Counted from the first letter of the stretch, positions 17,228 through 26,374 are shown. The stretch: 64,000 nt of DNA from CAVVKW01 sp963749035 (GCA_963749035.1 CAVVKW010000002.1:1054001-1118000); one strand, 5' to 3'. Notes: generated by a model from the sequence alone, not told the origin. Made by a program: numbers and translations.

Positions 17228-18646
17228 ATGACCCCACCCCCTCCCGAACCCCGCCTGAATCGCGGTGCCCGTCTCGCCTACGGTGCCGGCGAACTCGGCC
17301 CCGCCATGGCCGGGAGCACGATGATCTTCTTCCAGCTCGTGTTCCTGACGAACGTCGCCGGTCTCAGCGCCGGTTACGCCGGCAGCGTCCTTCTCATCGG
17401 CAAACTCTGGGACGCCTTCAACGATCCGCTCATCGGATGGCTGAGCGACCGGACCCGCAGCCGCTGGGGCCGCCGGCTCCCGTGGATGGTCGCCAGTGCC
17501 ATCCCGTTTGCACTGTTCTTTGTCCTCCTCTGGGTCGTCCCCGGATTCGCGGCGAAAGACCATCAACTTGCCCTCTTCCTCTATTACACCGTCGTCGCCG
17601 TGCTCTACAGCACCTGCTACACCGCCCTCGCCCTCCCGCATTCATCGCTGACGGCCGAGTTGTCGAGCGACTACGACGAACGCTCGCGAATCACCGGCTC
17701 CCGCATGGCGTTCTCGCTCGGCGGCAGCGTCGGCGGACTCCTCATCGCGCAGGCGGTGTTCACGATTTTCGCCGACGCGCCGAAAACGTTCCAATATCTC
17801 GTCTTCGCTCTGGCCATTGCCATCGTCTCGCTCGGCGCCGTGGCCGCCTGCGTCACGGGAGTCTGGCGGTTCGTCGTCGACCGCGACCGTCAGCGGATTG
17901 CCATCGCGCTGCCCGAAGCCGCCATGCCGGTTTCGGAGCAGATCCGCGTAATTTTCTCCAACCGACCTTTCCTCATCGTGTGCGGAATCTACCTCACCTC
18001 GTGGCTCGCGATGCAGTTCACCGCCACGATTCTGCCCTTCTACGTCGAAAGCGTGATGGGTCTGCCCTCCACCCGCTTCCCGCTGCTCGCGCTCGCCGTC
18101 CAAGGCACTGCGTTGCTCCTGATTCCGGTCTGGAGCCGCCTCAGCGTCCGCATCGGCAAGCAGCCGGTCTATTTCTACGGCATGTCGTGCTGGATCGTCG
18201 CGCAGGTGGGATTGCTGTTTCTCCCCCGAGGCAACGAACCGCTGCTCTTCGTCATGGCGGTCGTCGCCGGGATCGGCATTTCGGTCTGCTACCTCATTCC
18301 TAACGCGATGCTCCCGGACACCATCGAATACGACGAACTCCAGACCGGGCGTCGCCGCGAGGGCGTTTTCTACGGGTTCTTCGTTTTCCTCCAGAAGCTC
18401 GCCCTCGCGCTCGGCACCTTCATCGTCGGCCAGGCCCTCGCCACAGCCGGCTACATCTCCAGCGGGCCCGGGCAGGCCGCGCCGGTCCAGCCCGACAGTG
18501 CCCTCACCGCCATCCGCATCGCGATCGGTCCGCTCCCGGCTGCCGCGCTCGTCCTCGGGATGTTGCTCACCTGGGCCTATCCGATCACCAAAGCCCGCCA
18601 CGCCGAGATCCTCGCCGAACTCGCCCGCCGCCGGGAATTGCGGTAA
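17228..18646 (+). CDS. MFS sugar carrier of the glycoside-pentoside-hexuronide type
   Basis: This 12-helix cation symporter has 472 aa and belongs to the GPH (MelB-like) branch of the major facilitator superfamily. It is recognised by LAYGAGELGPAMAGSTM in helix 1, the first loop motif DPLIGWLSDRTRSRWGRRLPW, and the mid-protein YCLIPNAMLPD-type helix (seen as CYLIPNAMLPDTIEYDE) with its family-typical Asp. Such carriers import glycosides or sugar derivatives with Na+ or H+. It lies next to surface-glycan genes and recF. The latter's N-terminal coding frame may overlap its 3' end. Confidence 0.9.
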   Translation: MTPPPPEPRLNRGARLAYGAGELGPAMAGSTMIFFQLVFLTNVAGLSAGYAGSVLLIGKLWDAFNDPLIGWLSDRTRSRWGRRLPWMVASAIPFALFFVLLWVVPGFAAKDHQLALFLYYTVVAVLYSTCYTALALPHSSLTAELSSDYDERSRITGSRMAFSLGGSVGGLLIAQAVFTIFADAPKTFQYLVFALAIAIVSLGAVAACVTGVWRFVVDRDRQRIAIALPEAAMPVSEQIRVIFSNRPFLIVCGIYLTSWLAMQFTATILPFYVESVMGLPSTRFPLLALAVQGTALLLIPVWSRLSVRIGKQPVYFYGMSCWIVAQVGLLFLPRGNEPLLFVMAVVAGIGISVCYLIPNAMLPDTIEYDELQTGRRREGVFYGFFVFLQKLALALGTFIVGQALATAGYISSGPGQAAPVQPDSALTAIRIAIGPLPAAALVLGMLLTWAYPITKARHAEILAELARRRELR

Positions 18647-18656
18647 CGTTCCGGCT

Positions 18657-19718
18657 CTGAATTCGCCCGCTCCCACCCGCCTCACCTCGCTTCGGCTCGC
18701 CGACTTCCGGTGCTTCGAGAGATTGAAATTTTCGCCCGCACCCGGAACGAATTTCGTCATCGGTGCCAACGCGCAGGGGAAGACCTCCATCCTCGAAGCC
18801 GTCTGCGTCGCCACCCGGCTGCAGTCGCCCCGCACCAAGTCGCTGGCGGAATGCGTCCGCGGCGGCCAACCCGGATTCGGAGTTTCGGTTCGCGTCAGCG
18901 ACACCCACCTCCAGTGCCGCTACGAACCCCCCAAACGAACCCTCCGCCTGGACTCCGTCGAGCAAAGCCGCCCCGCCGACTACCTGCAAACTGCCCGCGT
19001 CGCCTGGTTCGCCAACGACGACCTCGAAATCATCCGGGGCTCCGCCGCGCGCCGCCGCCGCGCTCTCGACTTCCTTTGCGGTCAACTCGATCCCGCCTAC
19101 ATCCGCGCCCTCCGGCGGGCGGACCGCGCGCTTCGTTCGCGCAACGCGCTGCTGCGCGACCACCGACCCCGTCCGGAAATCGACGCCTTCGATCCGGAAT
19201 TCATCGAGAACGGCGACCGCGTCACCGCCATCCGTGCCGAAGCTTGCAGCGCCTTGGAACCGCTCATCGCCCAAGCCGTCCAAGACATCGGCGGCCAGGC
19301 CGAAGCCGTCACCACCCGCTACGTCCCCGGCGCAAGTGAACCTCTCGCCGCCGCGCTCCCTGCGTCCCGCGACCGCGAAACTCGCCTCCGCCAAACCGTC
19401 GTTGGTCCCCACCGCGACGACCTCGCCATCGAGCTCAACGGCCTCGACGCCGCGAAGTTTGCCTCCGAGGGCCAGCAGCGAACTCTCGCCATCGCCCTCA
19501 AGCTGGCGCAAACGCGGCTCCTCATCGCCCGAATGGAAGTGACGCCCATCTTGCTGATCGACGACATCTTCGGAGAACTCGACGTCACCCGCCGAACCAA
19601 CCTGCTCGCTCACTTGCCCTCGGATTCTCAGCGACTGATCACCACAACCCACCTCGGCTGGCTTGAAGAGTCCGCCGAGGCAACGATCTTCGAGTTGGCC
19701 GATCACCGCATCCAATAG
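18657..19718 (+). CDS. recF: DNA replication and repair protein RecF
   Basis: This SMC-like ATPase loads RecA at gaps. It has Walker A in IGANAQGKTSILEAV, the signature FASEGQQRTLAIALKLA, and Walker B ILLIDDIFGELD. The N-terminal beta hairpin LTSLRLADFRCFERLKF is where RecF proteins normally begin. No ATG, GTG or TTG lies near that point. The only nearby candidate is a CTG at 18657, 11 bases after the MFS stop. The first ATG in frame is at 18498, deep in the MFS gene, and would add 53 Pro/Ser/Arg-rich residues that look like a shadow translation. At 353 aa from the CTG it has normal length. Confidence 0.88.
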   Translation: MNSPAPTRLTSLRLADFRCFERLKFSPAPGTNFVIGANAQGKTSILEAVCVATRLQSPRTKSLAECVRGGQPGFGVSVRVSDTHLQCRYEPPKRTLRLDSVEQSRPADYLQTARVAWFANDDLEIIRGSAARRRRALDFLCGQLDPAYIRALRRADRALRSRNALLRDHRPRPEIDAFDPEFIENGDRVTAIRAEACSALEPLIAQAVQDIGGQAEAVTTRYVPGASEPLAAALPASRDRETRLRQTVVGPHRDDLAIELNGLDAAKFASEGQQRTLAIALKLAQTRLLIARMEVTPILLIDDIFGELDVTRRTNLLAHLPSDSQRLITTTHLGWLEESAEATIFELADHRIQ

Positions 19719-19825
19719 CAGAGGCAAAGAAAGGGTCCGCAGATTTCGCAGAAAGGCGCAGATTTCCAATTTCAGAATCTGTGAACTCCGTGAAATCGGT
19801 GGTCAAAGAAACCGCAGACAGGTGG

Positions 19826-19898
19826 CGCGCCCGGGTGGAATCGAACCACCGACCATCGGATTAGAAGTCCGGTGCTCTATCCCCTGAGCTACGGGCGC
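19826..19898 (-). tRNA. tRNA-Arg (anticodon TCT)
   Basis: On the minus strand a full cloverleaf can be drawn. The acceptor stem is GCGCCCG with CGGGCGC, the D arm is AGCTCAGGGGATAGAGC, and the anticodon stem-loop is CGGA-CTTCTAA-TCCG giving TCT. The T arm is GGTGG-TTCGATT-CCACC, and the discriminator is G followed by CC. It lies between recF and thiG, transcribed against both. The 100 bases between recF and the tRNA contain short repeats of the type CGCAGATTT and nothing else I can name. Confidence 0.95.
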
Positions 19899-19996
19899 AT
19901 GACTGGAACGCGCGGGACGATACTGCGCCCCCCTCCCCGATTCAAGGCCGGGCTGCGCGTCTTGCCAGCACGAAAGCGGGCGTTTAGGTAGTTCCA

Positions 19997-20797
19997 ATGA
20001 GCGAAACTTCGGACCCTCTGATCATCGCCGATCGGGAATTTCAGTCACGACTCCTCGTCGGGACGGGGAAATTTTCGTCCAACGAGCGGATGCGAGATGC
20101 GCTGGCAGCGAGTGGATCCGAGATTGTGACGGTCGCCCTGCGGCGCGCGGACCTCTCCGGGAAGGGTGACCAATTCGCGAACATCCTCGATTTCGTCGAC
20201 CGCGAGAAATACCTGCTCCTTCCAAACACCAGCGGCGCGATGAACGCCGAGGAGGCCGTTCGTCTGGCCCGCCTGGCGGTCGCGGCTGGTCTGCCAAACT
20301 GGGTGAAGTTGGAGATCCACCCCGACCCGCACTACCTTCTGCCCGATCCCGTCGAGACTCTACGAGCGGCGGAGATCCTCGTGAAGGAGGGGTTTGTCGT
20401 TTTACCTTACATCAACGCCGACCCCGTTCTCGCCCGGCGACTGCAGGACGTGGGGACGGCGACCGTCATGCCGCTTGGCTCGCCCATCGGAAGCAACCGC
20501 GGGATCGAGACGCGCGGCCAGATCGAGATCATCGTCAAACAGGCCAGCGTCCCGGTGATCGTCGACGCCGGAATCGGTGCACCGAGTCACGCGGCGGAGG
20601 CGATCGAACTCGGTGCCGACGCCGTGCTGGTCAATACCGCCATCGCGGCCGCCAGCGACGCCGTCGGGATGGCCCGAGCGTTTCGGATGACCGTCGAAGC
20701 AGCCCGTCTCGCCGTGACCGCTGGCCTCCCGATGCGGGGCGACGCGGCCAGCGCGACGAGTCCGGTCTCGGCGTTTCTCGCGGAGAACGGCAGTTGA
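19997..20797 (+). CDS. thiG: Thiazole synthase ThiG
   Basis: This enzyme makes the thiazole phosphate half of thiamine from deoxyxylulose 5-phosphate, dehydroglycine and ThiS thiocarboxylate. The TIM barrel is complete at 266 aa, with SRLLVGTGKFSS at the start. The Schiff-base Lys lies in NWVKLEIHPDPHYLLPD, and the phosphate-binding loops are MPLGSPIGSNRGI and VDAGIGAPSHAAEA, followed by VLVNTAIA. ThiS, ThiH/ThiO and ThiF are not in the window. I looked for a TPP riboswitch in the 98 bases upstream and saw none. The gene ends 5 bp from a convergent permease gene. Confidence 0.95.
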   Translation: MSETSDPLIIADREFQSRLLVGTGKFSSNERMRDALAASGSEIVTVALRRADLSGKGDQFANILDFVDREKYLLLPNTSGAMNAEEAVRLARLAVAAGLPNWVKLEIHPDPHYLLPDPVETLRAAEILVKEGFVVLPYINADPVLARRLQDVGTATVMPLGSPIGSNRGIETRGQIEIIVKQASVPVIVDAGIGAPSHAAEAIELGADAVLVNTAIAAASDAVGMARAFRMTVEAARLAVTAGLPMRGDAASATSPVSAFLAENGS

Positions 20798-20802
20798 TCC
20801 GT

Positions 20803-22839
20803 TCAGGTAGCTGCGAAAATTTCGGATTCAGCGCGGGCGTTGCGAGGCCAATCGGCGAGGCAGTGCGGGCATCGCGGCTGGTCGAGTGGCCGCGGCCGTC
20901 GACACGCGGGGCAGGGTTGATTGACGGGCCAGCGGACGAGGAGCCGGAACGCGATGAGTCCAGCGGGACCGAACGCAAGGACGAAACCCGCCCAAGCCGC
21001 TGCGCGCCGGACGGTGAAGCGGAGCCGACGAGCCCAAGCGAACGTGATCGCGCCAAGGGCGAAACCGATCGCTGTGAGGGTAATCAGCGCCGAGGCGCGT
21101 TCTCCTTCTGGTGCAAGCAGTCCGGATTGGGTTCGCCCGTAAAAGTCGACGTTTGGCACGTCGGTGCGGGTCAGGCTGTCGTGAGCGCTCAGGATAGCGA
21201 CGGGGAAAAGCGGGAGAGTGGCAGTGGATAAGCGGTCCTGCCAAGTGGGCGGGGCGTGCCGGGTGTCCGAGAATTCTCCGTGGTGCGTAGCGACGACGCG
21301 CCCGGTGGCGTCGAGTTCGTCGAGCCGGGTGCCGGGGTTTGGCGCGTTCGAGTGCCAGGCGCTGGCGGTGTATTTGAGGAAGAAGCGATCGAGGTCGGGG
21401 GTAGCGGTGATGGCGATGCCGGGCCAGGTGCGGACGTCGTGCCCGTAGGGAGTCTGCAAAAGGGGCGTGCCCTTGGCGGTGACGATGTGGATGGAATCAC
21501 CAACGGCGATGCCGAGGCTGGCGGGGCTGTCCCGGACGGGGTGGAATGACGCGATCCCGTGGATCCGTTGGATTCCGGCGGCGAAGACTTTTGGGAATTT
21601 CCGATCCATGGCATCGAATTGAAAGGCTTCGGGGCCGACCCAGAAGTAAGTGGGGAGTTGGAACGGGTAGTTACTCTGATCGGGAAGTTCGGAGAACGGC
21701 CGGGGGGTGGCGTCGGCGGGCTGGAATCCGTTGCGGTCGCAGATGCCGATCCGACGTCGACTGAGGCGGTCGTAGCCGACGAAATAGCGTTGGTCGTTGA
21801 GCAGATACCAGCGCTCGCCGTCGCGGTAGCCGGTGCTGATCGGTTGAAGGTAGTTTCTCAGGGAGCGGGGAGAACGGCGAATGGCGCGCCAGGCTGCGCC
21901 GGTGCCGAGGTTCACGTCCCACGCGATGGGCACGAAGTCGCAGGTGTTCCTGTAGTCGGTGTCGACGTCGGGAACCGGGTTGCCGTCGAGGTCGGTGACG
22001 ACGGTGCTCGATCCGTCGCTCAGGCTGGTGCGCAGGTAAACGGTGCCGTCGTGGGTGATCACGAATCGGGTGTAGGATCGGGCGTCCGTCGGTTGGCCCC
22101 ACGGGATCAAGGAGAGCGCGGTGGCGGCGATGACGATGAGCGTGAACGCTCCGCTGAGCACCGTGAGGCCGAGGGCAAGGCGAGTGGCGGGGTGGCGCTC
22201 CGTTAGACTATGGAGACTTTGAACGGTGCCGCACGCAGCCAGCAGCAGGACGGTCGCGCCGAGGAGAGCGCCGAGGAATGGGTGGGGGTTCGCGAGATGG
22301 AGGACAAAGATCGGTATGGCGGTAATGGCGAGAACCCCGCGTCGGCCAAACCAACGTCCGGAGTCGAGGCAGACGAGGAGGGCGAGCCCGTAATAGGTGA
22401 ATCCGAGGGAGACGTCGCTGAGCGCGGGTATGGCCAGGCCGGGCACGAATGGAGCGGCGAATTGACCCGGTGTCGCCACGTAAAGGATGCTGGCAAGCAG
22501 AGGGGGGAGCGTTGCGAGCAGGTAGAGGAGAGCACCGGGGATTGCTTTTCCAAGGAAGGTTATCTGGCGGGAGACCGGGCGGTGGAGGACGGCTGCCCAT
22601 TGATCGCGGCTTCGCTCGGGAAGGAGCTGGGCCAGCGCGATCCCGATGCCGACGAGCGAGCACCCGAAGGAGGACACGAGGAGGAAGGACGAGTCGAGAA
22701 GGGTAAGGTTATTGTAAGGGTTGCTCTGATCTTCGCGGGCGGCGGAGAGCGCGTAAAATTCGGCCAGCCCAAGGACGAGGAGGCCAAGCAGAGCCCATTT
22801 GACGTTTTCGCGGAGTTCCTTCCAGAGGGTGGCTTTCAT
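20803..22839 (-). CDS. Large ABC-2-like membrane protein with C-terminal zinc ribbon (copy 2)
   Basis: This is one of two neighbouring paralogues. It starts KATLWKELRENVKWALLGLL at the ATG 22839 and has 678 aa. About six membrane helices in the first 260 residues resemble an ABC-2 permease, followed by a ~300-residue extracytoplasmic domain. Two more helices lead into a zinc ribbon at the C-terminus (CPACRRPRPLDQPRCPHC) on the cytoplasmic side. The soluble part shows repeats that could form a beta-propeller-like fold (for example the segments ending HGEF, VTDLDGNPVPDVDTD). The start overlaps the stop of copy 1 by 4 bp. Function with the upstream ATPase is inferred from the operon. Confidence 0.75.
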   Translation of the reverse strand: MKATLWKELRENVKWALLGLLVLGLAEFYALSAAREDQSNPYNNLTLLDSSFLLVSSFGCSLVGIGIALAQLLPERSRDQWAAVLHRPVSRQITFLGKAIPGALLYLLATLPPLLASILYVATPGQFAAPFVPGLAIPALSDVSLGFTYYGLALLVCLDSGRWFGRRGVLAITAIPIFVLHLANPHPFLGALLGATVLLLAACGTVQSLHSLTERHPATRLALGLTVLSGAFTLIVIAATALSLIPWGQPTDARSYTRFVITHDGTVYLRTSLSDGSSTVVTDLDGNPVPDVDTDYRNTCDFVPIAWDVNLGTGAAWRAIRRSPRSLRNYLQPISTGYRDGERWYLLNDQRYFVGYDRLSRRRIGICDRNGFQPADATPRPFSELPDQSNYPFQLPTYFWVGPEAFQFDAMDRKFPKVFAAGIQRIHGIASFHPVRDSPASLGIAVGDSIHIVTAKGTPLLQTPYGHDVRTWPGIAITATPDLDRFFLKYTASAWHSNAPNPGTRLDELDATGRVVATHHGEFSDTRHAPPTWQDRLSTATLPLFPVAILSAHDSLTRTDVPNVDFYGRTQSGLLAPEGERASALITLTAIGFALGAITFAWARRLRFTVRRAAAWAGFVLAFGPAGLIAFRLLVRWPVNQPCPACRRPRPLDQPRCPHCLADWPRNARAESEIFAAT

Positions 22840-24884
22840 GGTTGGAGAAAAATTTCGGTTCCGGTGGAGGGGTTGGCGGGCCAGTTGGCGGCACAGTGTG
22901 GGCAGGTGGAGTGGTCGAGGCGGCGGCGGCGGCGGCAGTCGGGGCAGGCAACTTTGCGTGGCCAATCAGCGGCGAGCCGGAACGTCAGCAGTCCGGCGAG
23001 GTTGAAGGCGAAGGCGAAAGCAGTCCAAGTGATCACCCGGCGGCGGTCGAATTGCGCGCGGCGAGCCCAGAAAAAAGTGAGCGCGGCGCTGACGAGGGAC
23101 ACGAGGGTCAGGGTGACGGCGAGGATGCGGGTTTTGGGCCAGTCGCGGACGAGCTGATTCTTCAGCTCGTTCTCGAGCCGGTTCGATCCGAGGGCCGCTC
23201 CGATTTTTTGGTAGGCGAGGGTGCCGAAGAAAAAGAAGGGCGTGCGGAGAGCGTCGGCGAGAGCCTGACTCGGCGCGGGCGGGTCGGGAGAACGGGAGAG
23301 TGGTGGGAGCACGTAGCCGCGGAGCCGGGTACCGGTGGGGTCGACGACGTCGACGTAGGACGACATCGAGTCGCGAGTGGGACGGTCGATCCAGACGCTA
23401 GGCTCGTAGCGCACGAAGAATTCGTCGAGATCGTCGTTGATTCCAACGGAGATCTGTCCCCAGCGATCGGTGTCCTGCGTGTAGGGAAGTGTGGCGATGC
23501 GGGTGGCGTCGGGAGTGTAAACGACCAGTGAGTCGGCGAGCGCGACGGAGAGAACGTTGTGCCGATCGGTGAACGAGGTGCCGGTGCCGAAGATGGGACC
23601 AGCGAGGTCGAGGTCGACGATTTTTCGTTCTGCGACGAGGGCGAATCGGACGGCCTCCGGTGACTCGAGCACCAAGACGTCGCGATCGAATGAGTTGAAG
23701 GTGTGGTCCTCGGGGAAGGGCTCTGGGGCGGCGTCGATGGGCCGGAATCCGCCGGGGCCGAGCCAGGCGACGGCCGATTTCTGGTGAGGGTGGTAACAGA
23801 CAAGGGTGCGGGGCTCGTCGAGAAAAAACCACTGCTCCGTGCGAGGCTCTTGGTAGAAGGTCGCGCTGAAGAAATAGGAACGGGACTCGCGGTAGTCAGG
23901 CTGCCAGCGCCGTGGTTTCCAACCGTGCGCGTCGCCAATAAAACGGCTCACCCAGTTGATGCCGATGGTGTGGCGTTGGATCGTTTCGGGTTGGGCGTTT
24001 TCGTCCGTGGCGGGGTCGCCATTGACGTCAAGGACGGAGCGGAGGATGCCGTCGGTGTAGTTCAGGCGGTAGGGCACGCCTGAGTCGGTGATTTCGTAAC
24101 TCGACCAATCTCGATCGGGCTTGGGAAGGATGGTGTCGATGACTTTGCGTCCGAGTTCGCCGAGGCCGCAGAGGGCGTAGAAGACGACGGCGACGAAGGC
24201 GAACCGGGCGATCCAGGGGCGGGCCGCGAGGGTGGTGCGATGCTGAATGAGGCCCCACCCGGCCAAGCCGAGGAGGAGGGTGGTGAGAAGGGAAGCTTCA
24301 AGGGCAAGGCGGAAGTCGCGGGTCGATACAACGAAGAACGACGCGTTGATTGCTGCGAAGAGCGGCAGAACGCGAAGGATTCGCGGGCCGCCGCGAATGA
24401 GGCCGATGGCGAGTGCGGCGGGGAGGTAGGGAAGTCCGGCGATGAGGTCGGCCAGCGAAGGGCGGACCATTCCAGGGACGAAAGGCGACGGAAAATGGCC
24501 CGGGGTGGCGACGAGATAAACGCAAACCGCGAGAGGTGGGACGGTGGCAAGCGCGTAAAGAATGAGCCCGGCGACAATCTTGCCGAGGTAGATGGTGCCG
24601 GGGCGCGCGGGGCGGTGAAGGAGGGCGGCCCAGCGGTCGGGGTTGAGTTCCGGTAGGATTTGGAGGAGCCCGATGATGAAGCCGACGGCCGCAAATCCGA
24701 AGGTGGTCGCGGTGAGGAAGTCCTTCTTGGCAAGGGTGTATCCGGTATTCGAATAGGGGTCGAATCCACCGTAACCCTGATCGAGGTGGTGGAGGGCGTA
24801 GAGGAGCCCGGCGGCGAGCAGGAGTGCAGCCAGGACCGCCCACTTGACGTTTTCGCGGAGTTCCTTCCAGACGATGGTGGTCAT
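22836..24884 (-). CDS. Large ABC-2-like membrane protein with C-terminal zinc ribbon (copy 1)
   Basis: This 682 aa product is a paralogue of the following gene. The N-terminus (TTIVWKELRENVKWAVLAAL) is nearly the same, as is the layout: about six helices, a large extracytoplasmic domain (about 300-570), two helices (ILAVTLTLVSLVSAALTFFW and WTAFAFAFNLAGLLTFRL), and a zinc ribbon CPDCRRRRRLDHSTCPHC at the end. The ATG at 24884 overlaps the ATPase stop (ATGA). The same frame runs open far upstream through the ATPase gene, but that is shadow. It probably forms a heterodimeric membrane channel with copy 2, powered by the ATPase, under GntR control. Confidence 0.78.
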   Translation of the reverse strand: MTTIVWKELRENVKWAVLAALLLAAGLLYALHHLDQGYGGFDPYSNTGYTLAKKDFLTATTFGFAAVGFIIGLLQILPELNPDRWAALLHRPARPGTIYLGKIVAGLILYALATVPPLAVCVYLVATPGHFPSPFVPGMVRPSLADLIAGLPYLPAALAIGLIRGGPRILRVLPLFAAINASFFVVSTRDFRLALEASLLTTLLLGLAGWGLIQHRTTLAARPWIARFAFVAVVFYALCGLGELGRKVIDTILPKPDRDWSSYEITDSGVPYRLNYTDGILRSVLDVNGDPATDENAQPETIQRHTIGINWVSRFIGDAHGWKPRRWQPDYRESRSYFFSATFYQEPRTEQWFFLDEPRTLVCYHPHQKSAVAWLGPGGFRPIDAAPEPFPEDHTFNSFDRDVLVLESPEAVRFALVAERKIVDLDLAGPIFGTGTSFTDRHNVLSVALADSLVVYTPDATRIATLPYTQDTDRWGQISVGINDDLDEFFVRYEPSVWIDRPTRDSMSSYVDVVDPTGTRLRGYVLPPLSRSPDPPAPSQALADALRTPFFFFGTLAYQKIGAALGSNRLENELKNQLVRDWPKTRILAVTLTLVSLVSAALTFFWARRAQFDRRRVITWTAFAFAFNLAGLLTFRLAADWPRKVACPDCRRRRRLDHSTCPHCAANWPANPSTGTEIFLQP

Positions 24885-25801
24885 TGCGGCTGGAGTTCGC
24901 GGGTGAAGAAAGTTTTTTCGCCGTGCTCGCCGACGTAGCTGATGAACGCGTCCTCGAGGGTCATGGCAACGGGCTCGATGGATTCGGGGTCGAGTGCCGC
25001 GAGGCGTGCATCGAGATCTTCGGGCGGGTTGGCGAGGGTGAGAACGAGCTCGGTGTCGGTGCGGAAGCTTTCGAGCAAACCGGGGATGTCGGGTGTCGGC
25101 GGAGGCAGACTTCGAAAGCGGAGCACAACGTGGCGGAGGCGGGAGCGAAAGTGCTCGATGGTGCAGTCTGCGCGCAGAGCCGTGCCGTCGAGGATGGCGA
25201 TGCGGTCGGCCACTCGCTCGACGTCGGAGAGGAGGTGGGAGGAGAAGAGGATCGTTCGATTCGGCCCGCGGGTGACGTAGAGCATGGACTGGAGGAGGCT
25301 CCGGCGAGCGACGGGATCGAGTCCGAGCGCGGGGTCGTCGAGAATGAGCAACTCGGGCTCGGGTGCGAGGGTGAGCGCGAGACAAAGCCCGGCGCGCTGA
25401 CCGCGCGAGAGATGTCCGGCTTTCGTCTTCGGACTCAGGCGGAAATGGCTGATGACCGCTTCGAAGATGTCGGGGTTCCAACTTTTGTAGAAGCTCGACT
25501 GAAACTTCCCGCATTCCGCGACCGTCATCCAACCGTAAACGTGGTGCCCTTCCGGCAGGTAGCCGATGCGGGCGCGGGTCTCCGGGCGAAGGTGGCGGGA
25601 ATCCTCGCCAAGAACGCGGGTGGAGCCGCGGGTGGGTTCCTCGAAACCAAGGAGGACGCGGATGGTGGTCGTTTTGCCCATGCCGTTGCGACCGAGGAAG
25701 CCGTAGATCGTGCCGGGCTCGACGCTGAGGCTGAGGTCGCGGACGATTTCACGCTGGCCGAAGTATTTCGTGAGGCGGTCGATTTCGATGACGGAATTCA
25801 T
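24881..25801 (-). CDS. ABC transporter ATP-binding protein
   Basis: This 306 aa ATPase has Walker A GRNGMGKTT (the usual Ala is Met), Q-loop YLPEGHHVYG, signature LSRGQRAGLCLALTLA, Walker B LLILDDPALGLD (the catalytic Glu position is Asp, as in ...LDDP...), and the His switch FSSHLLSD. The Glu-to-Asp change next to Walker B may slow hydrolysis, but it is seen in some YtrB-like exporters. A C-terminal regulatory domain of about 90 residues follows. The gene overlaps both neighbours by 4 bp, so regulator, ATPase and two permeases form one coupled operon. Confidence 0.9.
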   Translation of the reverse strand: MNSVIEIDRLTKYFGQREIVRDLSLSVEPGTIYGFLGRNGMGKTTTIRVLLGFEEPTRGSTRVLGEDSRHLRPETRARIGYLPEGHHVYGWMTVAECGKFQSSFYKSWNPDIFEAVISHFRLSPKTKAGHLSRGQRAGLCLALTLAPEPELLILDDPALGLDPVARRSLLQSMLYVTRGPNRTILFSSHLLSDVERVADRIAILDGTALRADCTIEHFRSRLRHVVLRFRSLPPPTPDIPGLLESFRTDTELVLTLANPPEDLDARLAALDPESIEPVAMTLEDAFISYVGEHGEKTFFTRELQPQ

Positions 25802-26196
25802 GGTTGTTTGGGTGGGTTGAGGTCCTGCCAGGTGGCGTCGAGCAAGGCGCGGAGTTCCGGCAGGGAGGTGTCGAGGAGGAGGGCTTCGTGACAGAGTTGT
25901 TCGGCGGCGTGCTGGAGGCGGCGACGTTGCTCGGCGTCTGAAAAAACCTGTCGCCGCTCGGCTACGAAGACGCCGCGCCCGGATCGGCTCTCAAGCACTC
26001 CGGAGCGAACGAGTTCCTGGTAGGCGCGGGCGACGGTGTTGGGATTGATCACCAGGGATTCGGCGAGGGCGCGGACGGAAGGAAGTTGATCGCCAATGCG
26101 GAGATAGTTGGTCGCGACGGCTCGCTGAATTTGTTGGGTGATCTGCCGGAAGATTGGCACGTCGCTAGCCGGGGAAATGAGGAGTCGCAGCGACAT
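25798..26196 (-). CDS. GntR-family repressor, YtrA-like
   Basis: This 132 aa regulator has an N-terminal winged helix (PIFRQITQQIQRAVA, LPSVRALAESLVINPNTVARA as recognition region, GRGVFVAE as wing) and only a short helical tail of about 55 residues. That size is typical of the YtrA subfamily, which lies in front of ABC transporter genes and represses them. Here it is the first gene of the ATPase/two-permease operon, with a 4 bp overlap. It likely binds the inverted repeat directly upstream (26201-26220) and controls its own operon. The inducer is unknown; YtrA members often respond to cell-envelope stress. Confidence 0.9.
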   Translation of the reverse strand: MSLRLLISPASDVPIFRQITQQIQRAVATNYLRIGDQLPSVRALAESLVINPNTVARAYQELVRSGVLESRSGRGVFVAERRQVFSDAEQRRRLQHAAEQLCHEALLLDTSLPELRALLDATWQDLNPPKQP

Positions 26197-26200
26197 GGGT

Positions 26201-26220
26201 GTATTAGTGTGCTAGAATAC
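26201..26220 (-). promoter_or_regulatory. Candidate GntR operator
   Basis: GTATTAGTGTGCTAGAATAC lies 4 bases upstream of the GntR start codon on the minus strand. Its outer arms GTATT/AATAC and inner TAG/CTA are inverted repeats around TGTG. YtrA-type GntR regulators bind AT-rich palindromes with TAC/GTA-like ends near their own start. The location fits autorepression. The match is by eye. Confidence 0.45.
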
Positions 26221-26374
26221 CGGAACCGTCAACCTCTTCGTGGCGAATACGATCGTGCTGGACGACTGGGGTTATGGTGCTGAGTTCTAGCGAAAGCCAA
26301 ACGGGCGAATCAGGGTTCGTGGGATCGGCGGGCTTGACACCTTGTTGATCGAGTTGCTCCTTTTTCACAAAGAT

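Noticed and set aside
17642..19769. Long minus-strand open frames (420 and 394 codons) opposite the MFS carrier and recF
   Set aside because: They are complements of well-supported genes, lack family motifs and are rich in Arg/Gly/Glu as expected for antisense frames in GC-rich DNA.
19899..19996. TPP riboswitch upstream of thiG
   Set aside because: I could not find the conserved CTGAGA and related core motifs in this short leader.
21559..25891. Plus-strand open frames of 215-335 codons opposite the two permeases and their ATPase
   Set aside because: Compositionally biased shadows of the minus-strand operon; no start signals or recognisable domains.
26334..26374. Full Rex operator before rex
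   Set aside because: Only the right half TTCACAA fits; the left half is too different, so I did not list it as a site.
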